In this document: positions 23,231-34,575 of the stretch, piece after piece
How the letters are laid out: every line of letters starts with the position of its first letter
How positions within the stretch are numbered: position 1 is the first letter of the stretch
Origin: Paralichthys olivaceus
Lineage: Eukaryota > Chordata > Actinopteri > Pleuronectiformes > Paralichthyidae
Direction of reading: 5' to 3'
DNA length: 64,000 nt
NCBI RefSeq assembly: GCF_024713975.1
Contig: NC_091096.1
Coordinates: 6,203,501-6,267,500, forward strand
The notes under the pieces: generated by a model
What the model saw: the letters and a program-made list of their open reading frames with translations, nothing else
What the model was told of the DNA's origin: nothing
Database searches by the model: none
Program-made: the position numbers and the translations under genes

Positions 23231-23880
23231 TGTGTGGATACGAGTCCTTTTCAGGCACTTGTAAGGCGGGAAATGATGATTTGATAATTAGTTCCTGATG
23301 CGTCCCATTCTTTTTCATATCAATCATGTCTCGGAAACAGAATGTAATTCAAATACAGTTTGCTGTTTGAAGCTGCAGCTCGGTCGGTGCGTTATTACAG
23401 TGAACGTCCAGTGAAGAGTGACTGGATGCCCACAGTCTTGAAACTTTGGGAATAAACAACAGATCAAGGCAAAGCACTGAGAGGGAAAAAGAAACCCTGA
23501 CACTAATGTGCATATTTCAAAATGCATTTCGAGTGAAAGTATCAGTGAGTTTACTGATGTAGTTTCCATGAGGGGTTTTGTGTTTGCACTTGAGACGTGC
23601 CTACAGTTTCCAAAAGCTCGGATTTAAGGAGTAAGAATTAGTGCTGCATTCATGTGATCACTTATTCCTTCATAGAACAACTTTTGCTTTGGTTCAGACG
23701 CTGAGTACATTGAAGATGATAACATTTGAATATGGCACCAAGATTTAATTGATCGAAAAAAGTCAAAAGGTCAATGTTTAAAGGTGCTGTATAAAGATGC
23801 ATTGAATTTCATATGATTATTATATGTTTATAAAGAATCTATCTCTACGACCTTAATCTTACAAAAGGATTGACAATAAA

Positions 23881-24043
23881 CGTAGAGTAGCATAAAAGCT
23901 CCATAGGGGGCACTGTAGAGTCAGATGAAATGGATGACATGATAGCTCCCGATAGTGAAGCCAAATCACCTGGATCGCCCCCTGGTGGCTGGCTACAGTT
24001 GCATAAACCCTGCCTCCTCCATGTTACTGGATGGAACATGGAC
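23881..24043 (+). repeat. Interspersed repeat, copy 2 (gccccctggtggctg family)
   Basis: Direct-orientation partner of the element at 22452-22664, lacking its central section. The flanking word ctccatagggggcactgtagagtcagatga is shared without change, so the two either inserted with, or were duplicated along with, adjacent sequence. Confidence 0.7.
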
Positions 24044-25585
24044 CTCAAAATACACGTTAAACACCATATCTATGTAATCCAACATACACAACATTTATTT
24101 ATAGAGTTATACAGTTTCAGTGCATCGTTAGTTCAGATGTTATGTTTCTCTCGTTCATTTGGAGGAGGATGATGTCCGGTATATTTTTAGGATCATATAT
24201 TCTACAGAAGAAGCAGCTGCATAGTCTCTCGGTCTTAAAGAAAACCCCGTGAGACGTCCTGACCAAACTTGGCAGACGACGCAATCTGGTCTGAGAGTGA
24301 CAAGAAGCCGAGCTCATCTGGTTTTAATATGTGGACCACGACACCCACTGTACTCTCCCTGAAGATGACAGCATATGGAAAAGAAACCGTATCGCTGCAG
24401 TTGTGGTTTGTGGTCGGCGAAACGAACTAGCTGCTGATATTTCATCAGAAATGATGATGTCAAAGAGACAAGGAAGAAACTTGGAACATGAGACGTGAGA
24501 AATGTGATGAGCAATGTAACTGGAATTAAAAGGGCAGTGGTAACAAATTACTTATAATGGCATTCTGAGCGTTTCTAACTTCAGAAACATTTTCAGTGAA
24601 ACTTCAAAGAGAAACGCAGCAATTTTAGAAGAATTAGTCGAACACGTTTTGGTCAAAATTGAACTTTATCTCCGTGTGGACACTGCAGACGAGCTATAGT
24701 CTTTAAATTGCTACAGTATGCAGGAAATTACTCAGGAGAGGTTCTTCAACATGGAAAAGATCTCACACAGCTCTGGCTGAGATAATGTCTCTGTTTCAGG
24801 TCCTGGAAACTCAGCTGCATTGTTGAAAATAAATCTCTTCAACTGCAAACAAGCACAGTTTTTATGTTTAATTCCCCCCTTTTTAAATCAGGCTGATTAC
24901 TAAGCAGTGCCAGTGTTTGTCTTTATTATTTCTGCGATGGATTGCTGACCTCTGCAGGGTGTTTCCCAGCCTCATCCTCATCTCAGTTTAGATCTTGTAA
25001 GGGAGGATTATTCCATTATCACCTATTCCAAATGACTGATTGATTGATTGAATTGATTTCCTCAATAATTATGATTGATTAGAATGTAAACCCAAAGATT
25101 TATTTAATATCATAGAAAACGATATTCACATGTCAGAAGCTAGTCCCAGGTATTTCAATGATGAAATTATCCACTTGTTTATGTTGAGCCTCTTTAAATC
25201 TACAGAATCAAATGAAAACAGTTAACTGCAGTATCATATCTTGTTATTAACTGCATATAAGACATAGATGTTACTCTAATTTACCAGCAGGTAGAGCTAG
25301 AGCACCGTGAAGTTTTTCCTGGAGCATCACTGTGTTTCTGTTTGAATGACCTGTAAAAAAACATTTGTCTTTATTATTTTAAGAGCTAAATATTGTATTG
25401 TGAAAAAGTGCATGGGTTTAAATAGCACCCTGGGAATAATTTACCAATAACCTCTGATTAAAAATGATCAAATCCAAATTATTTGATGACAACAGAATTT
25501 ACTTTGAAGTCTAGATCATTACAATGCATTTTAGAGATGAAGGAAGTAGAGGACAGTGTTTCCGCCCTTTTTCAAAAGCTGATGC

Positions 25586-25591
25586 TATAAA
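25586..25591 (+). promoter_or_regulatory. Candidate TATA box of ptgs1
   Basis: TATAAA lies about 120 nt upstream of the ptgs1 initiation codon, with a pyrimidine/GC element (ccgcccttttt) just upstream at 25561-25571. The spacing suits a short 5' UTR. Mammalian PTGS1 is usually described as TATA-less and PTGS2 as TATA-driven, so this would be a COX-2-like promoter feature. It is a single short match and could be chance. Confidence 0.4.
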
Positions 25592-25709
25592 GCCAGTTAG
25601 AACATGGTTAATGTTTTATGAAGAGCGTCTTCCTCTGAAACAGATAATTTTTTCTTTTTTGAATTTAATAAAAACTATTTAAATTCACCCATCTGTAGAT
25701 GAGCTGCTT

Positions 25710-26803
25710 ATGGAAATCATGAGAAGTGAGTTTAACTTTTATTTTGTTCTGTTGTAGGCAGCATGATTTTTTACAGTTATGTGATATTCAAATCCTTTGT
25801 CATTATGTCAAATAGAGTTTAGCATCTTCTTCGTGTGGGTGTCTGTGGACCTGCTGCTGCTGCAGACCTCATCATGTGCTGGAGACTCAAGTGTTGGTAA
25901 GAGTTTTTGTTTTCTTATCAGAATTTACCAAAGGTTTCAAGGTTTCGAGTCACAATTAGCCTGAGGATTTCGGAGATGTAATGATAATAGGCCGAATTGA
26001 TCTGAGTGTGAGTTCTGTCACGAGACGCACATTTGTTTGTTTTCTGATTTCTGACAACTGTGGCTGCTCCTTTACGCATTTGAATGTGTAATATATTTGA
26101 ATAATAATTGTTTTGAAGGATGCAAATATTTGACTTTGATAGCATAGTATAAGAGTCTTGATTTGGGTTGATAAGGAGTTGAACACTCGCTCAGAGTAAT
26201 AATCAGACATACAGGGCAGGTATGGCATAACGACACTGGTTAGGATTAGAATAAGGGTGACAGGTGTAAAAATAAGCTTCAGTTACAAAAACAGACTTAT
26301 ACAGATTGACACGGTCATTTAATTCAGACAGAATAAAAACCAATTATTCATAATTAAAACTCAATTGATCCACACACCAGGGAAATTATATGTACATTTT
26401 ATCTGTGCAAAAGATGTACATTATATATACGTTTGACTGTAGTGGTTTGTAAATAAATGTTATAAAGTGCAGTGGCAGAGGATGACTGCACAAGCAAGTA
26501 GAAAAACCACACTTGTACTGGACCCTATAGTTCTAAAGAAGTGATCTATAATTATGCATCTGCTTCCTGAGTTTGAAATGAAGCAGACATCGACGTATCA
26601 GTAATGTTTAACATGCACGCTTCCATTTTCACACGTCTCTTGGTTGTCCGAGCCGGTTGGGCAAACTTATCTATCGTCTCATCCAGTTAATGAGGAAGAA
26701 AAAGCTGCAGTGTCATACTATCTCATTGAGCCTCTGCAGGGGCGACAGGAAGTCCTATTACAACTGCAGAGACAAATAAAGATATGGGCTGGTGGTTAGT
26801 GAG

Positions 26804-26863
<60 letters not shown>

Positions 26864-29800
26864 TTTTTCTCAGAAGCCCTGAACTTGAGTTCACCAGCTC
26901 CTGTGTGGAACCTGGGTTCTGTGTCAAACAGCTCTATGCCAAATACTTTTTAACCTTCATGCACAGTTACACACATTCACAGCCAGCACTAATTTCATTA
27001 GTTGCAGCTTCAGAGAGTCTCTCTCATGCAGACACATCAGTGGTGATAATGACCTTTAGGCCACAGTTTCTTACCCTTTGTGATGTAATGTGATTTAATA
27101 CAAGTTTAGGGTTGTATTCCACTTTAAAGAGATTTATTGGAAAATGTACTGATGAACTCTCTTGGCAGCCATTTCTCTGTTATGTCATTTGCATTTATTT
27201 GCAGTCAGTTTGCATCATGACAATTATTTGCATTTATTTGTTTGCATCTCGTCATAGTGCTTTTGCTTCTGTTGGAAGTAATTTTATGCCTTGGAGCTTG
27301 TTCGGCAGGTTTAAGAAGAATTCTTGACACTTCCATACAGAGGTTGTGATATTTGATGTATCTGTCACGTTCGTACACTGCGACACACTCCTGCACATCT
27401 CTGTCCCTTTATTTCGATTCACTCAAAGCAAGATGTCTTTGTCCCTGTTTGCAGTGAATCCCTGTTGTTACTACCCGTGTCAGAACTCAGGAGTGTGTGT
27501 GAGGTTTGGTTCAGAAAGCTACAGCTGTGACTGCACACGCACTGGCTTCTATGGAGAAAACTGCACTGTTCGTAAGTGTATTTTCTACATCTCAGTACAT
27601 CCATATTCACTTCTTCTAACCAGATTGTTCCTTCACAACATTACTTTACCTGTCTCTAAAATGATCCTGGTTTGTGTCCACACCTAAATAAACCTACACT
27701 ATGCTATCGTCAGGTTTTGAGAGGCAGCCAAGACTCAACTCTTACAAATCCTCTGTGTGTTTTATTTTTTTAATTAAATTGGGCAGCTTGTGCCTGTACC
27801 ATTTTGTCTTGTATCCCAAAATTCAGAAATCAGCAGAAGGTTATTTTAACATTTTACTTTTTAAAAGTTTTTCCCAAAATCTTTAGCTATAAATTAAAAA
27901 AAACGTTTGGTTAGCCAGGTTGTGAAAACTTGCACTAGCTGACAAACAAATCATTTCTACAAGTCTATAACTTTAAATAATCATGAATAAATGGTCCAGA
28001 AAAATGATAAATATATTATTTACAAGTCCTATAACCCGTTTCAAAGCATATTTAAGTAAAAAAGTTATTTATTCTTAATTGTTGAATGAAGCTGAGTTCT
28101 GGACCAGGATTCGTCTCATGCTGAAGCCGAGACCGGCAATGGTTCATTACTTCCTCACCCACTTTCAGTGGTTCTGGGACCTGGTCAACAATTCTTTCCT
28201 GCAGGACCCCGTCATGAGATTGGTGCTGACAGGTAGGTGATGAAATTAAACCTAAACTAGTCACTCAGCAGAGTCACAGACAGATCAAACACTCTTGTTG
28301 CATTTGTATATGTGTTAATAGTTTTATGAAATGTGTTGTCCTGCTGTAGAATGAGTTTGTGTGACTGAGAATGTGAACGCCCAAATTTGCAAATGATATT
28401 TTGAGCCCATAAGAGGAACTGTTTTAAATAAACATTAAACACATTTGCTAAATGTTGAATGTTCTCATTTTGACTCACCGTGTGCTTGTGAGCAGAGATA
28501 AGGTTCAGTCTGTTTCAATTTCACTTTACTCAAAGCTCATTGTTTCCTTGTTCCTTCATGTTAATGAACAAACTATTTTTAAAAAGGCCACAGATTTTAT
28601 GAGCATGATAAAGAAATCCTTAAAACAGATTTAGTTTGGTTTAGTTTTTAGCACTGCATGTGTTGGGGATGAAAACCCTTTTTGTGTGATAGAGGGAAAA
28701 TATCAAAGCAGCAGGATCTGAATGGATCATCCAGAGCAAAAAAAATGGAACCAAATCCACTTGTATTAAATAACTTGTATCCCAAAAACATCAGGTTACT
28801 TAATTCAGGGATCAATTATATGTCAACATAGGTGATTCATGGGAAATACACAAATAATAAACGTATAGTTAACCACATATTTTTACCTGTTTCATAAAGT
28901 TAGAAGTGAACTTATCCCAAGTCCTCCGACCTACAACACCAAATATGGCTACCTGAACTGGGAGAGCTACTACAACACGTCCTACTACACCCGCCTCCTC
29001 CCTCCTGTACCTGAAGACTGTCCTCTGCCCATGGGAACAAAAGGTGACACTCACACAACCACTGTGAACGTATATATGTATGTAAATATCAGTATATGTA
29101 AATTTCAAACAATGGCAGAGTTTTAAATAATAAGTTGATGATTTTCTTCACAGGCAAACCTGTTCTTCCTGATCCCAAAGAGCTGACCGAGCGTTTCTTT
29201 AAAAGAACCAAATTCAGGCCCGACCCCCAGGGAACCAATCTGATGTTTGCCTTCATGGCTCAACACTTCACTCACCAGTTTTTCAAGACTGACCACAAAG
29301 TTCAAGTTGGCTTCACCAAAGCTTTGGGACACGGGGTGAGAAAGAACCCGACACTGTGTGTTCAGCAATGACAATAAAACCTATTGAGCAGTGAGAACAA
29401 AGCACGTGTCACCGCCATTATTAACTGTTTCTCTCACTCACTCAGGTTGACGCGAGTAATATTTACGGAGACAATCTCATGCGACAGTTTCAACTCCGGC
29501 TTCACAAAGACGGAAAGTTGAAATATCAGGTGGTAAAATTTACTCAAGCTTTTATTTTTCTTTACAGAGTTGAATGAGAAGATTACTTCCACTTTATATC
29601 CCTTTAAAACAAAGAGTTTTAAGCTGATAGTTATCGGGGGAGTGTTCATGGGTAATATAAATATGATTATTATGATTTACACAGTTTACAGCTCCACACC
29701 ATGATCCCCGCTGTGCAGAGTCCGACTCCAAATGACTTTATCTGCATTAGATGGCGACGTTTGTATCTGGGATATTTTGGCTTCATTTCTGGACACTGGG

Positions 29801-32555
29801 GGGGAGTGGTGATATTTTGTCCTGTCATGATTAATGATTGTTGTGTTTTTGGTGTTTTCACAGTTAGTTAATGGGGAGATGTACCCCCCTACAGCATCTG
29901 AGGTCCCTGTGCACATGGTCTACCCTGAAGGTTTCCCTCCTGAGCATCGTCTGGTGATCGGTCAGGAGTTATATGGCAGCCTGCCGGGTCTCACCATGTA
30001 CTCCACCATGTGGCTGAGAGAGCACAACAGAGTCTGTGACATCCTCAAGGCCGAACATCCCACCTGGGACGACGAGCAGCTTTTTCAGACCACCAGACTC
30101 ATCATGATCGGTGAGGAGCGAATGAAAGGAGCAATGCTCAACTTAAAATATGTGACATGCTTTATTTTCCACTTTCTCTGTCTAATAAAGCTGCAAATAT
30201 GTCCCATCTATCCTTTGCCTGTCAGGGCCTCTGCCGCTCATTTCAGTCCTACTACCATCGACCTAGAGGCTCTGACAGGTGGAGGTCTGGATATCTGCTC
30301 ATCTCTCCTCATTATCTCTTAGTGATCATGTCTGGGAAGTGATGAGGTCAGAACCTGGAGGCACAACTGTTCTGCTGCAGTAATAAAAATATTCCTCTGA
30401 TTGAAATACAGTTTCAAGTCAAAAGTTTGTGTGGGTGTTGGCAGATCTTTCTCTGTGACAGAATGATTGGAAGATGATTGGATTTTTAAATTCACACTAT
30501 ATGAACCAGTTTTGACAGGATCAATAGTTTTGTAATGAAAGTCTAGTGGAAGAATGTTGTTTAGATTGTTTTTGGTCTTTTCAGTACCGTCCATGAAAAG
30601 AAAGAAAGGAATTAATAATTAGTTGTTTTTAACTTTTCAGATATTTCTTTGTCACACAGAATACATTTGGATTTGGAGATTTGAACCTCTTCTATCATCC
30701 TCTAACTGTTGTCCACTTTCATAAAGTTTGGCTGAGTTTGGTTTTATTTTTTCCACCCAGGCGAGGTCATCAAGATCATCGTAGAAGAGTACGTGCAGCA
30801 CCTGAGTGGTTACCTGCTGAAGCTGAAGTTTGATCCCTCCCTGCTCTTCAGTGTGCGTTTCCAGTACAGTAACCGCATCGCCATGGAGTTCTGCCATCTT
30901 TACCACTGGCACCCGCTGATGCCGGACAGCTTCCTCATCGACGGAGATGAAATCCCCTACTCCAAGTTTATGTACAACACCTCTATGCTCATGCACTACG
31001 GGGTGGAGAAACTGGTGGACGCTTTCTCTCGACAGCCTGCAGGACAGGTAGCGGAATCACAGCCTTTAATTGTATAAAAGAGGCCAAAATGAAATTGCAA
31101 CTTCAGCTCTGTTAGTTTAATTTCTTTTGTGGATGTGATCTGACCTCTGCAAATCCATATATTAAAGCTAATTGAGATTTTTTAACAGTTTTAGTTTCGA
31201 GAATTGTCCCAAGCAAACAACTGAATGATAGAACAATACAACCATAACAAGTTTCAAGTGAAAACAGGGGAGGACTTTGGGGGTTTTAGCGATAAAAGTT
31301 GAATCATGTCACAGCCGATTGGAGAAAATGTAAATTTGCTGACTTATTTGACCTTCATGTACCACAATGAAATACATAATGTATGTGACAGGAAATGACA
31401 TAGAAGAGTTTTTAATTTTTGCTTGAAATACATTGGGTTGTGACAACGCTACACCTCATTAACAGCTCCTCAACCCTCTGGATGCAAACATTAATTTGTA
31501 AAATGATCTTACAGCAAGAGTTACACCTCTCACAAACCAAGATATAACATTCCAGTGTAGTCTAACATGTGCTAAAGATAATAAACAGGAACTGTATATC
31601 TCCCTCCGATCAGAGGTGTTGCAACGTGTTACCCAGCTCGTGTTTATAACCATTAAACCACTGTTTTCTTAAACAAATTAAACCTCCCCCATATCACACC
31701 CTAGAATCAACTGACTCACGATGCTCTCACAATCTTTCAGCAGCATCACATTTATGCAAAGTGATATTTCCGTTTACTGATACCTCAGAACACAGTGTGG
31801 GTTTTTGAAAGTTGATGCCTCTCGAACAAGATAAAGTTCTCTCTGTGTTTTCTCTCAGGTCGGTGGAGGTCGCAACGCTCATCAAGTTGTTCTCAAAGTG
31901 GCAGAGATGGTGATCAAAGAGTCCAGAGCCGCCCGTGTGCAACCTTTCAATGAATACAGGAGGAAGTTCAACCTGAAGCCATATTCCTCTTTCTATGAGT
32001 TTACTGGTGAGCATGAGTCGTTCATGCAAATACAGAAACTTCTTTAGAGCTTCTTGCTTTATTTTAACATGAAAATAAACCTATTTAAAATGGGTATTCT
32101 CTGACGACATGACTAAGAATCAAAAGTCAAACCAGAATCTCAATAACACTATAACATTATCGTAAAGGTAAATTAAATAACGGCTGTTAACTCTTTTCCG
32201 AACAGACGACATAGAAATGGCGAGAGAATTGGAGGAACTCTATGGGGACATCGATGCTCTGGAGTTTTACACTGGAGTCCTGCTGGAGAAAGCTCGTCCT
32301 AACAGTATATTTGGTGAGAGCATGGTGGAGATGGGTGCTCCCTTCTCCTTGAAAGGCCTGCTGGGAAACCCCATCTGCTCCCCTGAGTACTGGAAGCCGA
32401 GCACGTTCGGAGGAGAAACGGGCTTCAACATCGTCAAAACAGCTTCTTTGAAGAAACTGGTGTGTCTCAACACCAAGTGGTGTCCATATGTGGACTTCCA
32501 TGTTCCACGAAGTGAGGAGGAGGAAAAACCAAGGAAACCATCTGCTGAACTTTAA
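25710..32555 (+). CDS. ptgs1: Prostaglandin G/H synthase 1 (cyclooxygenase-1), 11 coding exons
   Basis: Exons: 25710-25725, 25816-25896, 27455-27571, 28092-28232, 28900-29043, 29154-29335, 29446-29529, 29864-30110, 30761-31047, 31859-32006, 32206-32555. They give 598 aa. The enzyme is an ER-luminal, membrane-associated haem protein that converts arachidonate to PGG2 and then PGH2. Seen in order: hydrophobic signal peptide split over exons 1-2, EGF module ([14 protein letters not shown]), membrane-binding helices, peroxidase/cyclooxygenase domain, ER-type terminus SAEL. Counting from the upstream ATG, residues fall exactly on standard ovine numbers: R120, H207 (distal haem), Y355, Y385 (radical), H388 (proximal haem), S530 (aspirin site). 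Glycosylation sequons include YYNTSYY and YNTSML. COX-1 rather than COX-2: the signal peptide is split over two exons, the C-terminal insert of COX-2 is missing, and VRFG and ALGHG signatures are present. Odd: V434, R513 and V523 are the residues usual in COX-2. Confidence 0.96.
26806..26863 (+). repeat. (CAG)n trinucleotide repeat in ptgs1 intron 2
   Basis: About 19 uninterrupted CAG units on the transcribed sense strand. It lies well inside the intron between the signal-peptide exon and the EGF exon, and is not translated. Confidence 0.95.
30761..31047 (+). CDS. ptgs1: ptgs1 exon 9: catalytic Tyr385 / haem His388
   Basis: This exon encodes residues 338-433. It contains SGYLLKL with Y355, then [19 protein letters not shown] with the radical Tyr385 and proximal haem ligand His388, and the sequon NTSML at the conserved third glycosylation site. 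It ends AFSRQPAGQ, and exon 10 begins V434-GGGRN. No catalytic residue is missing, so the enzyme is predicted active. Confidence 0.95.
32206..32555 (+). CDS. ptgs1: ptgs1 exon 11: side pocket, aspirin-acetylated Ser530 and ER tail
   Basis: The exon encodes residues 483-598. It reads [11 protein letters not shown], then LLEKAR513P, ESMV523EMGAPFS530LKG, the conserved [13 protein letters not shown] block, and a short acidic-basic tail ending in SAEL. F503 is the COX-1 residue (Leu in COX-2), whereas R513 and V523 match COX-2. The C-terminal ~18-residue insertion with its glycosylation site that marks COX-2 is absent. Confidence 0.95.
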
Positions 32556-32640
32556 TGAATGTTCGCCTTTGTGATATGCGACTTCAACAATCATAATTAG
32601 GTTATTACAGATGAAGTTTTAGCAGGTGTGTGTGTGAATT

Positions 32641-33565
32641 AATAAAATAGATTTAGATTAGTATATGATAACTGACTCTCTTTGACTTTCTCTTTTTTAA
32701 CTAACATTACTGCAGGAAAAAAACAGTTTAAGTATGTGAGTGATTGAATTCACTGTATTTAAAATGACCAAATATACCATATTTTAATATATCAATTAAA
32801 ATCTGCAGCTATTTGTATTGCATAATAAAACCTCATTTTGCAGAGCCATGAATGGGCTGCAGCCGGTCTTGTATGTGCAGTTGTCTGGTGAGTTTCTACA
32901 CAAATGTGAATTGAGAAAAGCACAGAGACTCAGGATGCAGAAAGTGGTGCAACACTGTGCGGGTGGGAGAAATGTGGTCACACTCTGCTGCTGTTCTATT
33001 TCCCAGATTTGGTAAAACGAATTTCATGTGTAAATTTAGTGGCTACAGCTTCAGAGTCATCATGGGGACAGTCATGCTGAATGTACGATGCTGCTGATAA
33101 AGAAAGAAAAAACATTCCACAAATCACTTGTAAATTATAATTGTTACTAGTAGGATGCAAAAATGAATTCCTGCAATGTGCTGGATGAAGCGCTGAACAG
33201 AAGTAGGGTTGTGTTGACCACTGTGCGTGATATGTTTAACATTGTTGGTTATCCTGCTGTGTGGTTGGTGCTTTGTTGTGAAATAAAATCTTCAAACAGG
33301 GACTCAAAACTACATTTTTTCAGGAGGTTGTTGGGGCGGAATCAACCAAAACATCAAGACCCTGTTCCAGAAGTCAGAAATGCTCTTTTAAAATCATCTT
33401 GACATTTGTAATAATGGATAAAAATCCAGCTTTGGAACTAGATATTGAGTAAACACAGATAAAGGATGTGGAATGATGAGGTCTGGAGTACATGCTTATG
33501 GTTTTTGATGAAGTGTAACATACACATGTCTTAAATTAAAGTCTCCCATGAGGTACGTGAATAAA
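32641..33565 (+). terminator. ptgs1 poly(A) signals
   Basis: AATAAA occurs at 32641-32646, 86 nt after the stop, and again at 33560-33565, about 1 kb downstream. Other weaker copies lie between them (e.g. 33276-33282 region). Short and long 3' UTR forms are both possible. The distal site faces the poly(A) signal of the opposing gene. Confidence 0.5.
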
Positions 33566-33600
33566 ATGTCACACAGGACTTTGGTTGTGTTATCCATGTG

Positions 33601-33606
33601 TTTATT
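33601..33606 (-). terminator. Candidate poly(A) signal of the Ig-mucin gene
   Basis: The minus strand reads AATAAA here, about 970 nt downstream of the stop codon at 34576. It lies only 35 nt from the distal plus-strand ptgs1 AATAAA at 33560-33565, so the two convergent transcription units may abut or overlap. Confidence 0.5.
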
Positions 33607-34575
33607 GATACAGCCCCTATGACCCTCCTTTGGTTTGTAAAAAAAACAGTCAAGTAGGTTAAAAGAGAATGAATGAGAGTCACTGAAACAAGCTGTTTCA
33701 CAAATATTGCAGAGTAATGTTTCCTTGGCTGCTTTACTTCAATGGTCTCTACTGTACAACACGTTTACTTGAAATAACCAGTTACATCATATGAAGTGTC
33801 TCCTACATATATTATAAATAAAGTCAATACGACACATGCTACACGTGCACATTTTCTCTTTCACGTCCATTAAGAAAATAAAGAATTCAAACAATAGAAA
33901 GAAAAACGATTTATGATAATGCTGTAGTTGACGTTAATTAATGTGACCAGTAATTTTAAAAAGTGCTGTGCTAAAGCTATGAAACACAAATCAACAAAAA
34001 GTTGAGGATGCTAATTTAAAATGTGCTTTTTAAAGGAACAGCTCAACAGATTCTTCGACAACACGAGTTAGAAAAGATGGTTAATGTCACAGTCATGTCA
34101 GGGCTAATGCTCAGGAGCTCCATGGGATTTCTTGGTCAACAGTCAGGATCAGAAGAAATACCACATGAATGTGCTGATGACACCATTTAGTTGAGGTTTA
34201 ACAGAAACACCGCTTCGTTGAACAATCACAGTATTTTAAACCCTCACATGTCCAACTCTGCAATAAAACAGTAAAGCTCCATTTTCAGCAGTTTCGCAGG
34301 TTGTCGCCTGTTTTGTTTTTGACAAAACGCAGCTCATGTTGGTGTCTTTCTGTTTTGTGGGTGATTTGTTTTTTGTTGGTGGAGAAAGTTGAAATCTCCA
34401 GTTGCGGGTGACCATTAATCACTTGACAAGTGAGAAAATATGAACACTCCCTAAAATGTGGAATTATTCCTTTAAATACAGTTTCTCCTATTTAACTAAT
34501 TTATGCTCTTCATCACAGGTATGGGAGAAAAGTTAAAGTTATAAATGATTTGTCATTTGTTGTCTTATTCTGTAG

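Larger units (their letters stand above)
14600..25580. other. lhx6-ptgs1 intergenic region, no gene found
   Basis: Eleven kilobases with only short open frames lacking splice context or recognisable domains. It holds two copies of one interspersed repeat, a TA microsatellite and candidate enhancers. No exon of rbm18 or mrrf, which sit here in mammals, was recognised. Confidence 0.55.

Noticed and set aside
29834-30322. 162-codon open frame on the plus strand
   Set aside because: It is ptgs1 exon 8 extended into both introns. Canonical acceptor (29863) and donor (30111) sites and the family sequence define the real exon.
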